64,000 nt of DNA from Devosia sp. (GTDB taxonomy: Bacteria; Pseudomonadota; Alphaproteobacteria; Rhizobiales; Devosiaceae): contig JADGNE010000067.1 in NCBI GenBank assembly GCA_015234425.1, positions 27,207 to 91,206 of the forward strand, in the 5' to 3' direction. This document shows, in pieces, positions 26,125 through 36,489 of this stretch (position 1 is its first letter; every line of letters begins with the position of its first letter). Under the pieces are notes generated by a model. That model searched no databases. It was not told the DNA's origin and saw nothing but the letters and a program-made list of their open reading frames with translations. Made by a program: the position numbers and the translations under genes.

Positions 26125-26994
26125 TTGGCCACGCTTGCGCTCGCAACCCTTCTTGGCGCCTGCTCGACCACCAGTGATGGCCCGGTCAGCGAAGCGCGGA
26201 TCATCACGCCCGCCGATGCGCTCATCATTCCCCCGCCGGGCGGTCCCGCCATCGTCAATGTGGCGTCCACGACCTTTCCCAATGCGGTGCGGCAGGACAT
26301 CTCGCTGGCAACCGATGCCCGTACGCCGGGCGAAAACAAGATCAGCATCGTGCGCTTTACCGCCAAGGGCGGCGATGGCAGCGACGCGCGCCTGCGCGAT
26401 ATTCCCTTCACCCAGGTCAACCTGACCCAGGAAGCTCTGACCGCCTGGCCCGGGACCGGGATGGCGGTCTCGCCCTATTTCGTGCAGAACGCCTATGGCC
26501 CCTTCGGCTACGCCATCGGCAAGCCGCCCACCGGCGATACGTGTATCTATGCCTGGCAGCGCATCAGCCCCACGCTGAAGCCATCCGGCGCCGTCGATCG
26601 CGGCACCATCAATATCCGCCTCCAGCTCTGCCGCCGGGGCGCCAGCGAGCAGAGCCTGCTCGAAATCATGTATAAGCTGCGGCTCAACGTGGCCGTCTTC
26701 CCGCCCAATGCTGCCCCGGCCATCATCGGAAGCATCGGCAACCAGATCCGGCCCATTGGTGCAGCTGGCTTCAGTGAGGTCATTCCCTCCGCTCCTGCGC
26801 CGGTCGTGCGCCGGGCGCAGACGGTGACTGCCGCGCCGACGCCCACTGCGACGCCGGTCGCGATACCCACCCCGCCGATCGGCGCCCCGATCGTGCCGTC
26901 CCCGACTGGTACGACCACCGGGACAGGCCCCACTGTTCCCCGCCCACCATCAGGCACGGTGAATATTCCCTCGCCGCCTGGCACCGGCAACTAG
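26125..26994 (+). CDS. bcsN: Cellulose biosynthesis lipoprotein BcsN
   Basis: The 289-residue protein has a lipobox L-L-G-A-C (Cys13 from this start) and the BcsN-type sequence A-D-A-L-I-I-P-P-P-G-G-P-A-I-V-N-V with a Pro/Thr-rich tail after about residue 220. BcsN accompanies bcsA in Agrobacterium-type cellulose operons; its exact task is unsettled. The N-terminus is doubtful: from TTG at 26125 the signal lacks a basic n-region, and the only other candidate in the open frame is CTG at 26071, which would add R-Q-W-A-R-N. It ends 18 bp before bcsA. Confidence 0.75.
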   Translation: MATLALATLLGACSTTSDGPVSEARIITPADALIIPPPGGPAIVNVASTTFPNAVRQDISLATDARTPGENKISIVRFTAKGGDGSDARLRDIPFTQVNLTQEALTAWPGTGMAVSPYFVQNAYGPFGYAIGKPPTGDTCIYAWQRISPTLKPSGAVDRGTINIRLQLCRRGASEQSLLEIMYKLRLNVAVFPPNAAPAIIGSIGNQIRPIGAAGFSEVIPSAPAPVVRRAQTVTAAPTPTATPVAIPTPPIGAPIVPSPTGTTTGTGPTVPRPPSGTVNIPSPPGTGN

Positions 26995-27012
26995 TCCGGC
27001 ACAGGAGCGACC

Positions 27013-29184
27013 ATGTCCAAACCACTGACCATCTTCATCTGGCTGGTCATGGCTCTCGCCATGCTTGTCATCATCACCATACCTGTGAGCCTGCAGGTTC
27101 ACCTGGTCATGGCGGTCTTGTTCCTGCTGTTCATGGCAGTGATCAAGCTGTTGCGGCTCGACGGCAACTGGCGGCTGCTGCTTTTGACCTTCGGCACGGT
27201 GATCGTGCTGCGCTACGCGTTCTGGCGCACCACCAGCACCATTCCGCCGATCGACCAATGGGCCGACTTTATCCCCGGGCTCATCCTCTACCTGGCCGAG
27301 ATGTACTGCATTCTCATGCTGTTCCTCAGCCTGTTCGTGGTTGTGCGGCCCATTCCGCCGCGCCCGTCCGTTCGGCTGCGTCCGGATGATCCGGTCCCGT
27401 TCGTCGACGTGTTCATCCCCACTTACAACGAGGATTATGACCTCCTGGCCGGCACGCTCGCCGCGGCCAAGGGCATGGATTATCCGGTCGACCGGTTCAA
27501 GGTCTGGCTGCTCGACGATGGCGCCACCGAGGCCAAGCGCAACAGCTCCGATCCGGATGCTGCTGTCGAAGCTCAGGAGCGATACGACCAGCTGCGCCAA
27601 CTCTGCGACGAGCTGGGCTGCCACTACCTGACCCGCGCCCGCAATGAGCACGCCAAGGCTGGCAATCTCAACAATGGCCTTGCGCACTCCTCAGGTGAGT
27701 TCGTCGCCGTGTTCGACGCCGACCATGCGCCGGCCCGGGATTTCCTCCAGGAAACCGTTCCCTATTTCGCTGAGGATCATCGCCTCTTCCTCGTGCAGAC
27801 CCCGCACTTCTTCCTCAATCCCGATCCGGTGGAGCGCAATCTGCGCACCTTCGAGGTCATGCCGTCTGAAAACGAGATGTTCTACGGCATCATCCAGCGC
27901 GGGCTCGATCGCTGGAACGCGGCCTTCTTCTGTGGCTCGGCGGCCCTCCTGCGCCGCGAAGCGCTCGAAGTCACCAATGGCTTCGCCGGCCGGAGCATCA
28001 CCGAAGACTGCGAGACGGCGCTCGAGCTGCACAGCCGCGGCTGGAACTCGATCTATGTCGACCGGCCGCTGGTAGCGGGCCTTCAGCCAGCGACCTTCTC
28101 GAGCTTCATCGGCCAGCGCAGCCGCTGGGCGCAGGGCATGATGCAGATCATGCTGTTCAGCTTTCCGCTGTTCAAGCCGGGCCTGCGGCTGGCGCAGCGA
28201 CTGGCCTATCTCTCCTCGACGATGTTCTGGCTCTTCCCGCTGCCGCGCATCATCTTCCTCTTCGCACCGCTGTTTTATCTCTTCTTCGACCTGCAGATCT
28301 TCACCGCTTCAGGCGGCGAGTTCGCGGCCTATACGCTGACCTATTTCTTCGTGAACCTAGTGATGCAGAACTCGCTGTTCGGGCGCTGGCGTTGGCCGTG
28401 GATTTCCGAGCTCTACGAATATATCCAGTCGGTGCACCTTCTGGGTGCCATCCTGTCGGTGCTGCGCAACCCGTCCAAGCCGACGTTTAACGTGACGGCC
28501 AAGGACGAAAGCGTCGACACGTCGCGCCTGTCCGAACTGGCACGCCCGTTCTACCTGATCTTCCTCTTGCTCGTGATCACCGTGGGCATGACCGTCTTCA
28601 AGATCTTCAACGAGCCCTATCAGGCCGAAATCACCATGGTGGTGGGCGGCTGGAACCTCTTCAACCTGATCCTGGCCGGATGTGCATTGGGCGTAGTCTC
28701 CGAGCGCCGCGAAGTGCGCGCCAGCCGTCGCGTGGCGGTGGAACGCCGCTGCGAAGTGCAGGGTGCCGACGGCACCTGGTCGAAGGGCACGATTGTCAAT
28801 GTGTCGAGCGGTGGCCTCGCCCTGCGCCTGCCTGCAGGACCGCTCGGGCTTGCACGCGGCGCACCGACCGCGATCCGCTTTACGCCGCTGTCCGATACCG
28901 GCGGCAATGAGATGTCGGTCGTCGTGCGCTCCACCGGTTCGGAAGGGAAGGGCGCCATGCTCGGCTGCCGCTTCACGCCCCAGCGCGGCCAGGACTATCG
29001 CCTGATCGCCGATCTGCTCTACGCCAACTCCGCCACCTGGGCGCAGCGCCAGAAGTCGCGTCAGGTCAATATCGGCATCATGCGCGGCACGGCACGCTTC
29101 CTTGGGCAGGCGCTCTATCAAACCGGACGCGGGCTCGGCTATCTCCTGCGCTTTGGCTCCAAGCGGAGTGGCGCCCATGATTGA
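27013..29184 (+). CDS. bcsA: Cellulose synthase catalytic subunit BcsA
   Basis: The 723-residue inner-membrane GT2 enzyme polymerises UDP-glucose and extrudes the chain. The catalytic motifs are D-D-G (about 167), D-A-D (about 235), T-E-D (about 330) and Q-R-S-R-W (about 367-371), between N- and C-terminal groups of membrane helices. A PilZ domain (about 556-690) has R-x-x-x-R in the S-R-R-V-A-V-E-R-R region and N-V-S-S-G-G, so c-di-GMP activation is expected. It begins the bcsA-B-Z-TPR overlap chain; it overlaps bcsB by 8 bp. Confidence 0.95.
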   Translation: MSKPLTIFIWLVMALAMLVIITIPVSLQVHLVMAVLFLLFMAVIKLLRLDGNWRLLLLTFGTVIVLRYAFWRTTSTIPPIDQWADFIPGLILYLAEMYCILMLFLSLFVVVRPIPPRPSVRLRPDDPVPFVDVFIPTYNEDYDLLAGTLAAAKGMDYPVDRFKVWLLDDGATEAKRNSSDPDAAVEAQERYDQLRQLCDELGCHYLTRARNEHAKAGNLNNGLAHSSGEFVAVFDADHAPARDFLQETVPYFAEDHRLFLVQTPHFFLNPDPVERNLRTFEVMPSENEMFYGIIQRGLDRWNAAFFCGSAALLRREALEVTNGFAGRSITEDCETALELHSRGWNSIYVDRPLVAGLQPATFSSFIGQRSRWAQGMMQIMLFSFPLFKPGLRLAQRLAYLSSTMFWLFPLPRIIFLFAPLFYLFFDLQIFTASGGEFAAYTLTYFFVNLVMQNSLFGRWRWPWISELYEYIQSVHLLGAILSVLRNPSKPTFNVTAKDESVDTSRLSELARPFYLIFLLLVITVGMTVFKIFNEPYQAEITMVVGGWNLFNLILAGCALGVVSERREVRASRRVAVERRCEVQGADGTWSKGTIVNVSSGGLALRLPAGPLGLARGAPTAIRFTPLSDTGGNEMSVVVRSTGSEGKGAMLGCRFTPQRGQDYRLIADLLYANSATWAQRQKSRQVNIGIMRGTARFLGQALYQTGRGLGYLLRFGSKRSGAHD

Positions 29185-31408
29185 TCGTACCCTGCTCGCC
29201 GGCCTGCTGCTCTCTGTTGCCATGGTGCCCGCCCTGGCCCAGCCTGCGCCGTTCGACATGACGCCTGAAAGTGGCCTGGTGCCGCCTGCGCCGATCCCGA
29301 CCGTCCCCGTGCCGGTGGAAGTCACTCCCGAGCCGGCCCCGGCCGTCCACACGCGCTATCTCCTGCCCACGCCCACCGTACGCCTCGCCGGCGAAGAGAG
29401 CCGCCACGCCATCGTCTTCTATTTGACCCAGGCCGAAGCCGAGAGCGCAGCGCGGCTGAGCCTGAGCTATCTCAACGCGGTGATGGTGGCACCGGAGTTC
29501 TCGAGCCTCGGCTTTTCCATCAACCAGACCTCGGTGTCCCGTACGCCGATCGCCGCCTCCTCGGCCCGGAGCGCGGTCAGCGTCGGCATTCCCGCAGGCC
29601 TCTTGCGGCCCGGCCCCAATATCCTCGAAATCCACGCCTCCCAGCGGCATCGGACGGACTGCACCATTCAGTCCACCTATGAACTCTGGACCGACCTGAC
29701 CTCCGACGGCCTGCAGCTTCATTTCGACAGTCCCGAAATTGCCGGCATCAGCCAGCTGGCCGATCTCGCGGCTGTCGGCGTTGGCGTTGATGGCCACACG
29801 CGGCTCCGGGTGCTCGCCGGTGACCTCGGCGACGCACAGACCATGAGCGCGGCGCTCCGGCTGATCCAGCAGATGGCGATCGCCCTGCGCGTGGCCGATC
29901 CGCGGATCGAGATTGTCGACGCGCTTTCTGCCACGGCTGAGCCCGGTGTGCTCGACGTGGTCATCGGCACGGCCCAATCCCTGCCGGCCGAATTGGCTGA
30001 GATGAGTGCCGCGGCCGCCTCGGGACCGCTCGTGACCATGGCTTCTCTGGCGACCGGCGCGCCGACCCTGGTCCTGTCCGGGCCCGACTGGGCGAGCATC
30101 GCCCGGGGCGGTAATGATCTTGTCGCCGCCGCACCGGCCTCGTCCTCCCGTCCGCGCATCGATCTCGGCTATCCTGTACCCCTTATGGAAGGCGGCTCGG
30201 CGATTGAGCTGGCGGCGCTCGGCGCCAATACGGTCGAGTTCAACGGACGGCGCTTTACCACGCGCTTCCAGTTCGAACTGCCGCCCGATTTCTACGCCTA
30301 TCGCTATGGCAATGCCGAGCTGGTGCTCGACGCCGCCTATTCGTCCGACGTTCAGCCGGGCAGCGAAATCGACATCTACACCAATGGCCAGATCGCCTCG
30401 GCCACGCCGTTGCTGCAGACCGACGGCGGGTTGTTGCGCAACACGATCATCCGCGTGCCGATGACCAATCTGCGTCCCGGCCGCAACGAGGTCGATATCG
30501 CGGTTAATCTGAACACGACTTCGGATCAGGCGTGCCCGGTCGGCTGGACCGGTGACGCGCCGACGCGTTTTGTATTTTCCGGCAGCTCGAAACTGCGTCT
30601 GCCCGAATATGCCCGGGCCGCGGCGCTGCCCGACCTGCGCCTGCTCACAGGCGCGGCCTGGCCCTATGTGCTGGACGAAGACGTACCAATAGCCGTGGGG
30701 CAGGACACGGAGTCCGAAACGGCGGCCCTCACACTGGCAGCGCGCCTCGCTACTGCCTCGGGCAAGGTCACGCCGCTGACGGTCACCGCCGACACCCAGC
30801 TGGCGGCCGACCGCAATGTGCTGGTGGTCAAGCCTGTCGCCTCCATCACCGGCGACATCCTCGCCCGCACGGGTCTCTCCGATGGTCGCGCGGGCGGTAT
30901 GGGGCGAGATGCTTCCGTGCTCGACCAGTTTGCCTCCGAAACCATTGCCCGCCCCTTGCCGGGGGCGCTCGACTGGTTCCTCGACCGGGTTGGCCTCCAG
31001 ATCGACGATCTGCGCGTCCTGCCGGAGCGGGATCAGGCCGTGGGGATCAATAATTCGGTCGTTCTGGCTCAGGCTCGCCAGTCTGAAGGCGGGATCTGGA
31101 CCGTTCTTACCGCAGCCGATGGCCCGCGCCTCGTATCGGGGATCAACCAGCTGGTCGAGACCCGCCACTGGCGCGAGATCAATGGACGAGCCAGTACCAT
31201 CGCCCCGACCGACGAAACGATCACGGCAACTTCGGCTGCCAATCCCGTGCTCGACGTCACATCCTTTTCGCTGACCAATCTGCGGCTCGTCGCTGCAAAT
31301 TGGTTCTCCGCCAACATTTTGATGTTCACCGCACTGATTACGGCCGCGTGCGTTCTGCTGATGATCGCGACATCTCTCATGCTCAAACAGCTCGGACGCA
31401 GGCAATGA
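29177..31408 (+). CDS. bcsB: Cellulose synthase regulatory subunit BcsB
   Basis: The 743-residue periplasmic partner of BcsA has a signal peptide (cleavage near A-L-A-Q, residue 22), alternating carbohydrate-binding and flavodoxin-like domains, and a single C-terminal membrane helix (about 712-735) that packs against BcsA. It guides the nascent glucan through the periplasm. Start 29177 is chosen because it begins the signal peptide and overlaps the bcsA stop by 8 bp; a longer frame into bcsA is not coding. It overlaps bcsZ by 4 bp. Confidence 0.94.
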   Translation: MIDRTLLAGLLLSVAMVPALAQPAPFDMTPESGLVPPAPIPTVPVPVEVTPEPAPAVHTRYLLPTPTVRLAGEESRHAIVFYLTQAEAESAARLSLSYLNAVMVAPEFSSLGFSINQTSVSRTPIAASSARSAVSVGIPAGLLRPGPNILEIHASQRHRTDCTIQSTYELWTDLTSDGLQLHFDSPEIAGISQLADLAAVGVGVDGHTRLRVLAGDLGDAQTMSAALRLIQQMAIALRVADPRIEIVDALSATAEPGVLDVVIGTAQSLPAELAEMSAAAASGPLVTMASLATGAPTLVLSGPDWASIARGGNDLVAAAPASSSRPRIDLGYPVPLMEGGSAIELAALGANTVEFNGRRFTTRFQFELPPDFYAYRYGNAELVLDAAYSSDVQPGSEIDIYTNGQIASATPLLQTDGGLLRNTIIRVPMTNLRPGRNEVDIAVNLNTTSDQACPVGWTGDAPTRFVFSGSSKLRLPEYARAAALPDLRLLTGAAWPYVLDEDVPIAVGQDTESETAALTLAARLATASGKVTPLTVTADTQLAADRNVLVVKPVASITGDILARTGLSDGRAGGMGRDASVLDQFASETIARPLPGALDWFLDRVGLQIDDLRVLPERDQAVGINNSVVLAQARQSEGGIWTVLTAADGPRLVSGINQLVETRHWREINGRASTIAPTDETITATSAANPVLDVTSFSLTNLRLVAANWFSANILMFTALITAACVLLMIATSLMLKQLGRRQ

Positions 31409-32448
31409 CATCGAACATCTGGGGAGCGGCCCTTGGGGCCATGCTCATGATCCAGCCCGCAACGGCCGCCTCGACCATACTCGCCGAAGAATGGGACAGC
31501 TACCGCACCGCCTATATCAGCGAGGCTGGGCGGATCGTGGACTATGCCAATAACAGCATCAGCCACAGCGAAGGGCAGGGCTATGGCCTCATCCTTTCCG
31601 TGCTGGCGGGCGATCGGGCGACGTTCGAGCGCGTCTGGAAGTTCACCGAGACCGAGCTCATGGTCCGCGACGACGGCCTTGCCGCGTGGCGCTGGGAGCC
31701 AGAGGCCGATCCCAGGGTGACCGATCCCAACAACGCCACCGATGGCGACATGCTAATCGCCTATGGCCTGGTTCTGGCGGGTCATGCCTGGAACGAACAG
31801 GCCTATCTCGATCGCGCCACCAGCATGGTCCGTACCATTGGTCATGATCTGCTGACCGCAGTGCAGGAAAGGCCGGTGATCCTCCCCGGCGCTGTCGGCT
31901 TTGTCAGCGAAGAGACCGGTGCCGTCGTCCTCAACCCCTCCTATTGGGTGTTCGAAACCATCCCGGTCTTTGCCCAGCTCGACCCGACCATCAACTGGAA
32001 TGCGGTCACCGAGAGCGGTCTCGATATCCTGGCGCGCGCCGCCGAAACCCGCACGGGCATTCCGGCCGACTGGGTCGTGCTCGAGGGAGACACACTTGTG
32101 CCGGCTGAAAACTTTCCGCCGGAGTTCGGCTATAATGGCATCCGCATCCCGCTCTATCTGATGCGTGCTGGGCTTGATCCATCCTATCTTGAACCGTTCC
32201 TTGCCAATTCCGACGCCTCGGGCCTGCGCAAGATCGATGTGGTGACCGGCGCTGTGCTCGAACCGATCTCCGAGCCCGGCTATCGCCTCATCGAGGCGAG
32301 CATGAAATGCACGCTGACCAATCAACCCATCCCCGCCGAACTGGCCCAGATGCAGGCAACCAGCTATTATGCGGCGACGCTGCAATTGCTGCTGCTCGAC
32401 CATCTGCGGCGAGAGCGGCCTGATTGCCTCGAGAAAGGCCCCCTCTGA
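31405..32448 (+). CDS. bcsZ: Periplasmic GH8 endoglucanase BcsZ
   Basis: The 347-residue enzyme has a short signal peptide (cleavage near A-T-A-A, residue 18) and the glycoside hydrolase family 8 fold, with S-E-G-Q-G-Y-G-L (catalytic acid Glu, about 50) and N-A-T-D-G-D-M-L-I-A (catalytic base region, about 112). BcsZ trims cellulose in the periplasm and is needed for normal export. The start at 31405 overlaps bcsB by 4 bp, and it overlaps the next gene by 1 bp. Confidence 0.92.
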   Translation: MTSNIWGAALGAMLMIQPATAASTILAEEWDSYRTAYISEAGRIVDYANNSISHSEGQGYGLILSVLAGDRATFERVWKFTETELMVRDDGLAAWRWEPEADPRVTDPNNATDGDMLIAYGLVLAGHAWNEQAYLDRATSMVRTIGHDLLTAVQERPVILPGAVGFVSEETGAVVLNPSYWVFETIPVFAQLDPTINWNAVTESGLDILARAAETRTGIPADWVVLEGDTLVPAENFPPEFGYNGIRIPLYLMRAGLDPSYLEPFLANSDASGLRKIDVVTGAVLEPISEPGYRLIEASMKCTLTNQPIPAELAQMQATSYYAATLQLLLLDHLRRERPDCLEKGPL

Positions 32449-34658
32449 TGCGGCTGAGTACCTATCTTGCCGGGCTGGGATTGCTGAGCAGCACTATCCT
32501 GCCGGTGTTCGCCCAGGATGCCGGAGTGCCGGCACCGGCCACCATTGTTGTGGCCCAGGATGCCTCGGCTATCCAACCGCTTGCCGGCGCCCGCCCGTTC
32601 ATGGTGGCGCTACCCTTCGCCGTCGCCGGGGAAAGAGCGCCGGGTGAGCCTGTGGTGCGCCACACGCCGACCGGCGTGGTGCAGTCGCTGATGGCCCAGA
32701 TCACTCCGGCGCCAGAGCCCGCGCAGGCGCCAAATGCCGTCGACGAGACAGCGCTGCGCTATTTCGCCCAGAACGGAGACGAGGTGCGGGTCCAGCGCGA
32801 GATCGAGCGCCTCAAGGCCCTTCATCCCGGCTGGCAACCACCGGCCAATCTCCTCTCGCAAGACTATGTGCCCGATCCCGATATCGTCGAGATCTGGGAG
32901 ATGTTCAGCAATGGCGATTTTGACGGCGCGCGCGCTGCCATCGCTGCCAAGCAGGCCGCTGATCCGAGCTTTGTGCCGTCAACCGATCTCCTGCAAAGCC
33001 TTGCCAGCGGCGAGTCCGTCTCGCGTCTGCGCACTGCCTCGGATGCAAAGGATTATCAGGCCGTCATCACAATTGCCGCCAGCAACCCGCAACTGCTGGT
33101 CTGCAGCTCCGTCGATAATCTCTGGCGCCTGGCCGAAGCCTTTGCGCAGACCGGCAGCCTCGCCCGCTCGGTCGATGCCTATGCCTATGTCCTGTCCAAC
33201 TGCACGGACGCGCAGGAGCGCTACGCCACCATGCAGAAGGCCATGGAGCAACTGCCGCGCGCCGAACTCGATCCGCTCCTCGCCATGGAGCGTCCCGATG
33301 CGGCCGGGCTTGGCGAGTTCAACGGACTTCGCCTCGATCTGGCGCGTCGCGCCGTTTCCGCCGCGCTGGACGATGGTCCTGCACCCGGACCTGCCGATCT
33401 TGCCCTGCTCGAGCAATCGGCGACGGCCACCAAGAGCGGCGAGGATCTGCAGCTCCTCGGCTATTTCGAGCTCAGCCGGAACCGCCCCAATGAGGCGCGT
33501 CGCCTGTTCCAGACCGCCCACGAGGCTGCCCCAAGTGCGGTCACCGCCGAGGGACTGGCCGTGACGCTGCTGCAGCTACAGGATGGCGAAGAGGCCGAAG
33601 GCGTCCTCGCGGCCTACCGCGACGAAAGCGAGGAGCTGACCGCGCTCTACCTCCAGGCCGCTGCCGCCTATCTCGCCACCGAGCCGCGCCGCAATATCAG
33701 CGAAAATGTGCTCGGCCGCATTGTCGATACCGCCATGTCGGCGCGCGACGCCAATACGGCCCAGGAGCTCGGCTGGTATTCCTATGCCTTCCAGCAGCCG
33801 CAGACGGCGTTTGAATGGTTCACCGTTGCCCTGCGCTTCCAGCCCGATCTGGAGCCGGCGGCCTATGGGCTGATGGTGGCGGCGAACGCTCTGGGAGATG
33901 CGACGACTGTGCAGTCGATCCGCAACCAATGGGCCGGGCGCTCCGCCCGCATCTCCGATTTCGGCAAGACTTCCGCCACCACCCAGCCGCCTGCGGCCGC
34001 GCCTGTCCCCGTTCCCGTCGCCCAGCGCCCGTCCGCGCCGGTACAGGCTGCGCCGGTACAGTCCGCGCGTCAGCCGACCAATCAGGTGGCCAGCGAACTC
34101 AGTGTCGACCCCAGCCCGCAGCGCAGCTCCGGGGGCCGTCGCTGCGAGAACTTTGTTCCTGCCGCCAGCCTTTCGGCGTCAAACGCCCTCAGCCATGCCT
34201 GGTGCCTGATGGATCTCAATCGTCCGGCGCAAGCGGTGGACCACTTCGCCCGGGCGCTTCAATCGGGCTCCGAGCGGGTGCGTTCGGACGCAGCCTATGG
34301 TCAGTCACTGGCCTTCATTCGCCTCGGCCTGCCACACGAAGCCGCGGTTGCCGCCGCCGCCGCGCCGGTCACCAATGCCCGTGCGCTTGAGCTTGAGGTG
34401 GCCATCCTTACCCAGCAGGCTACCAGCGCCTATGGCGTCGGCGATTATGCCAAGGCTCTCGCCATCCTCGATGCCCGCTCCAGATATGCCGCCGAGCGCA
34501 ATGACCTGCTGACCCTGCGCGCCTGGAGCTACTACCACCTGCGCCGCTATCGCGAAGCCCAGCGCATTTTCTCCGCCGTTGCCGCCACCGGCTATGGCGA
34601 GGCCCTCGCCGGGCTCGAAGCCGCGACTTCCGCGCTCGCCCGCTCGCTCGTCCAATAA
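32448..34658 (+). CDS. TPR protein in cellulose operon (BcsK/BcsC-N-like)
   Basis: The 736-residue protein has a signal peptide (cleavage near V-F-A-Q, residue 23), then TPR/Sel1-like helical repeats over most of its length, a Pro/Ala/Gln-rich linker (about 510-560), and further helical repeats to the end. It occupies the place of bcsC but lacks the C-terminal outer-membrane beta-barrel: the last residues are Leu/Ala-rich helix. This matches the TPR-only bcsK of Agrobacterium-type operons as I recall them; it may scaffold synthase and periplasmic partners. It ends the operon; no exporter barrel gene follows. Confidence 0.8.
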   Translation: MRLSTYLAGLGLLSSTILPVFAQDAGVPAPATIVVAQDASAIQPLAGARPFMVALPFAVAGERAPGEPVVRHTPTGVVQSLMAQITPAPEPAQAPNAVDETALRYFAQNGDEVRVQREIERLKALHPGWQPPANLLSQDYVPDPDIVEIWEMFSNGDFDGARAAIAAKQAADPSFVPSTDLLQSLASGESVSRLRTASDAKDYQAVITIAASNPQLLVCSSVDNLWRLAEAFAQTGSLARSVDAYAYVLSNCTDAQERYATMQKAMEQLPRAELDPLLAMERPDAAGLGEFNGLRLDLARRAVSAALDDGPAPGPADLALLEQSATATKSGEDLQLLGYFELSRNRPNEARRLFQTAHEAAPSAVTAEGLAVTLLQLQDGEEAEGVLAAYRDESEELTALYLQAAAAYLATEPRRNISENVLGRIVDTAMSARDANTAQELGWYSYAFQQPQTAFEWFTVALRFQPDLEPAAYGLMVAANALGDATTVQSIRNQWAGRSARISDFGKTSATTQPPAAAPVPVPVAQRPSAPVQAAPVQSARQPTNQVASELSVDPSPQRSSGGRRCENFVPAASLSASNALSHAWCLMDLNRPAQAVDHFARALQSGSERVRSDAAYGQSLAFIRLGLPHEAAVAAAAAPVTNARALELEVAILTQQATSAYGVGDYAKALAILDARSRYAAERNDLLTLRAWSYYHLRRYREAQRIFSAVAATGYGEALAGLEAATSALARSLVQ

Positions 34659-34827
34659 TGCGGCCGCAGGGTTGAACCTCTAGCCCCGTTCTGGCAAACC
34701 TCGTCCCAGTCGACTTGGACCCGGTGCAATTCCGGGTGGCTCTTCCGGCCGCCGATCCGCCGGACAATCCAGACATCGCCGCGCCAATCCTTAGAAGGCG
34801 CCGCGCAGATATTGCTGGACCCTCCCG

Positions 34828-36312
34828 ATGAACTTTGTGTCTTCCCTCCGCCGCGACTGGTTTTCCAATGTGCGTGGCGATCTCCTGTCCGGCCTTGTCG
34901 TCGCCCTGGCGTTGATCCCCGAAGCCATTGGCTTTTCGCTCATCGCAGGTGTCAATCCCAAGGTCGGGCTCTATGCCTCGGTCATCATCGCCATCGTCAT
35001 TTCGTTTGCTGGCGGGCGCCCGGCGATGATCTCGGCTGCCACCGCCGCCACGGCGGTGTTGATGGGCTCGCTGGTGCGCGAGCACGGGCTGGACTATCTC
35101 CTCGCCGCCACCATCCTCGCCGGCGTCATCCAGATCGGCCTGGGCCTCGCGCGCGTCGGCTATATCATGCGCTTCGTCTCGCGTTCGGTGATCACCGGCT
35201 TCGTCAATGCGCTGGCCATCCTCATTTTCATGGCACAATTGCCCGAGCTGACCGGCGTCACTTGGCAAAGCTATGTGATGATCGCGGCGGGCCTGGCCAT
35301 CCTCTACCTCTTCCCGCGCATCACGAAGGCCATCCCATCGCCGCTGGTGTGCATTCTCATCCTCACCGCAGTCGCACTGGCCTTCGGCATTGATACGCGC
35401 TCCGTTGCGGATCTGGGCACGCTGCCCGATGCGCTGCCGACCCTGCTGCTGCCCAATGTGCCGCTCAGCCTCGACACCTTTCTGATCATCCTGCCTTATT
35501 CCATCGCGGTGGCGACTGTGGGCCTCCTCGAAAGCCTCCTGACTGCCTCCATCGTCGACCAGATGACCGAGACCACCAGCGACAAGAACCGCGAGAGCAT
35601 CGGCCAGGGCATCGCCAATTTCGTCTCCGGCTTCTTCGGCGGCATGGCGGGTTGCGCCATGATCGGCCAGTCCACCATCAACGTAAAGCTGGGCGGGCGC
35701 ACGCGCCTTTCGACCTTTGCGGCCGGAGCGATCTTGTTATTCCTCCTCGTCGTGCTCGGCGACTGGGTGGGACTCATCCCCATGCCCGCGCTGGTGGCGA
35801 TCATGATCATGGTCGCTATCGGCACCTTCAACTGGGGGTCGCTGCGCGATCTCGCCTCTCACCCGCGCCGCTCGAGCGTGGTCATGCTGGCAACAGTTGC
35901 GACTGTCCTTGGCACGCATAATCTGGCGCTGGGTGTTGGCGTCGGCGTGCTGCTCTCGGGCATTTTCTTTGCCTGGAAAGTCGCGCAGATCTTTCGGGTC
36001 ACCGCATCCCTCTCTGCGGATGGCGAAACGCGCACATATCGCATCGAGGGCCAGTTGTTCTTCGCCACGGCCGAGGAATTCCTGGCCGCCATGGATTTTG
36101 CCGAGCCGCCGCGCCGGGTTCGCATTGACCTCGAAGCAGCCCATCTCTGGGATCTGACCGGGGTCAACGCCATCGACACGGCCGTGCTCAAGTTCCGCAA
36201 GGCCGGCGCCGAGGTGGAGATCATCGGCCTCAACGAAGCCAGCGCCACCATCATGGACATGTTCGCTGTGCACGACCGCCCCGGTGCCCTCGAGCGCATG
36301 CTCGGGCACTAG
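34828..36312 (+). CDS. SulP family anion transporter with STAS domain
   Basis: The 494-residue inner-membrane protein has the SulP/SLC26 fold (about 12 membrane segments, residues 10-390) including G-L-Y-A-S and G[13 protein letters not shown], and a C-terminal STAS domain (about 405-490). It probably moves sulfate, bicarbonate or another anion with Na+ or H+; the substrate cannot be told from sequence. It is preceded by 169 bp of DNA after the cellulose operon without obvious structure, and followed by the Anbu cluster on the same strand. Confidence 0.88.
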   Translation: MNFVSSLRRDWFSNVRGDLLSGLVVALALIPEAIGFSLIAGVNPKVGLYASVIIAIVISFAGGRPAMISAATAATAVLMGSLVREHGLDYLLAATILAGVIQIGLGLARVGYIMRFVSRSVITGFVNALAILIFMAQLPELTGVTWQSYVMIAAGLAILYLFPRITKAIPSPLVCILILTAVALAFGIDTRSVADLGTLPDALPTLLLPNVPLSLDTFLIILPYSIAVATVGLLESLLTASIVDQMTETTSDKNRESIGQGIANFVSGFFGGMAGCAMIGQSTINVKLGGRTRLSTFAAGAILLFLLVVLGDWVGLIPMPALVAIMIMVAIGTFNWGSLRDLASHPRRSSVVMLATVATVLGTHNLALGVGVGVLLSGIFFAWKVAQIFRVTASLSADGETRTYRIEGQLFFATAEEFLAAMDFAEPPRRVRIDLEAAHLWDLTGVNAIDTAVLKFRKAGAEVEIIGLNEASATIMDMFAVHDRPGALERMLGH

Positions 36313-36489
36313 TCCGGGGCCGCTCCCTAAGCCTCGCCATCGCCGATCAAGGCGGTGGCTGTTCGCCAGAAATGAGGACTTGCCGCCCTCGTCCCTAAAT
36401 CAGTGGAGCTATCGCCTAATCCATCGGCACATTGCCCGGGTGCACAACATCTGAACAATCGCTTGCAGCGATCCGATTTTGACGCTCTT

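Noticed and set aside
29078-31411. 777-codon minus-strand frame
   Set aside because: Mirror of bcsB in a GC-rich genome; composition rich in Gly/Arg/His and no homology, while bcsB is certain.
34659-34827. Possible riboswitch before the SulP gene
   Set aside because: Short GC-rich stems can be drawn but none matches a known riboswitch core.
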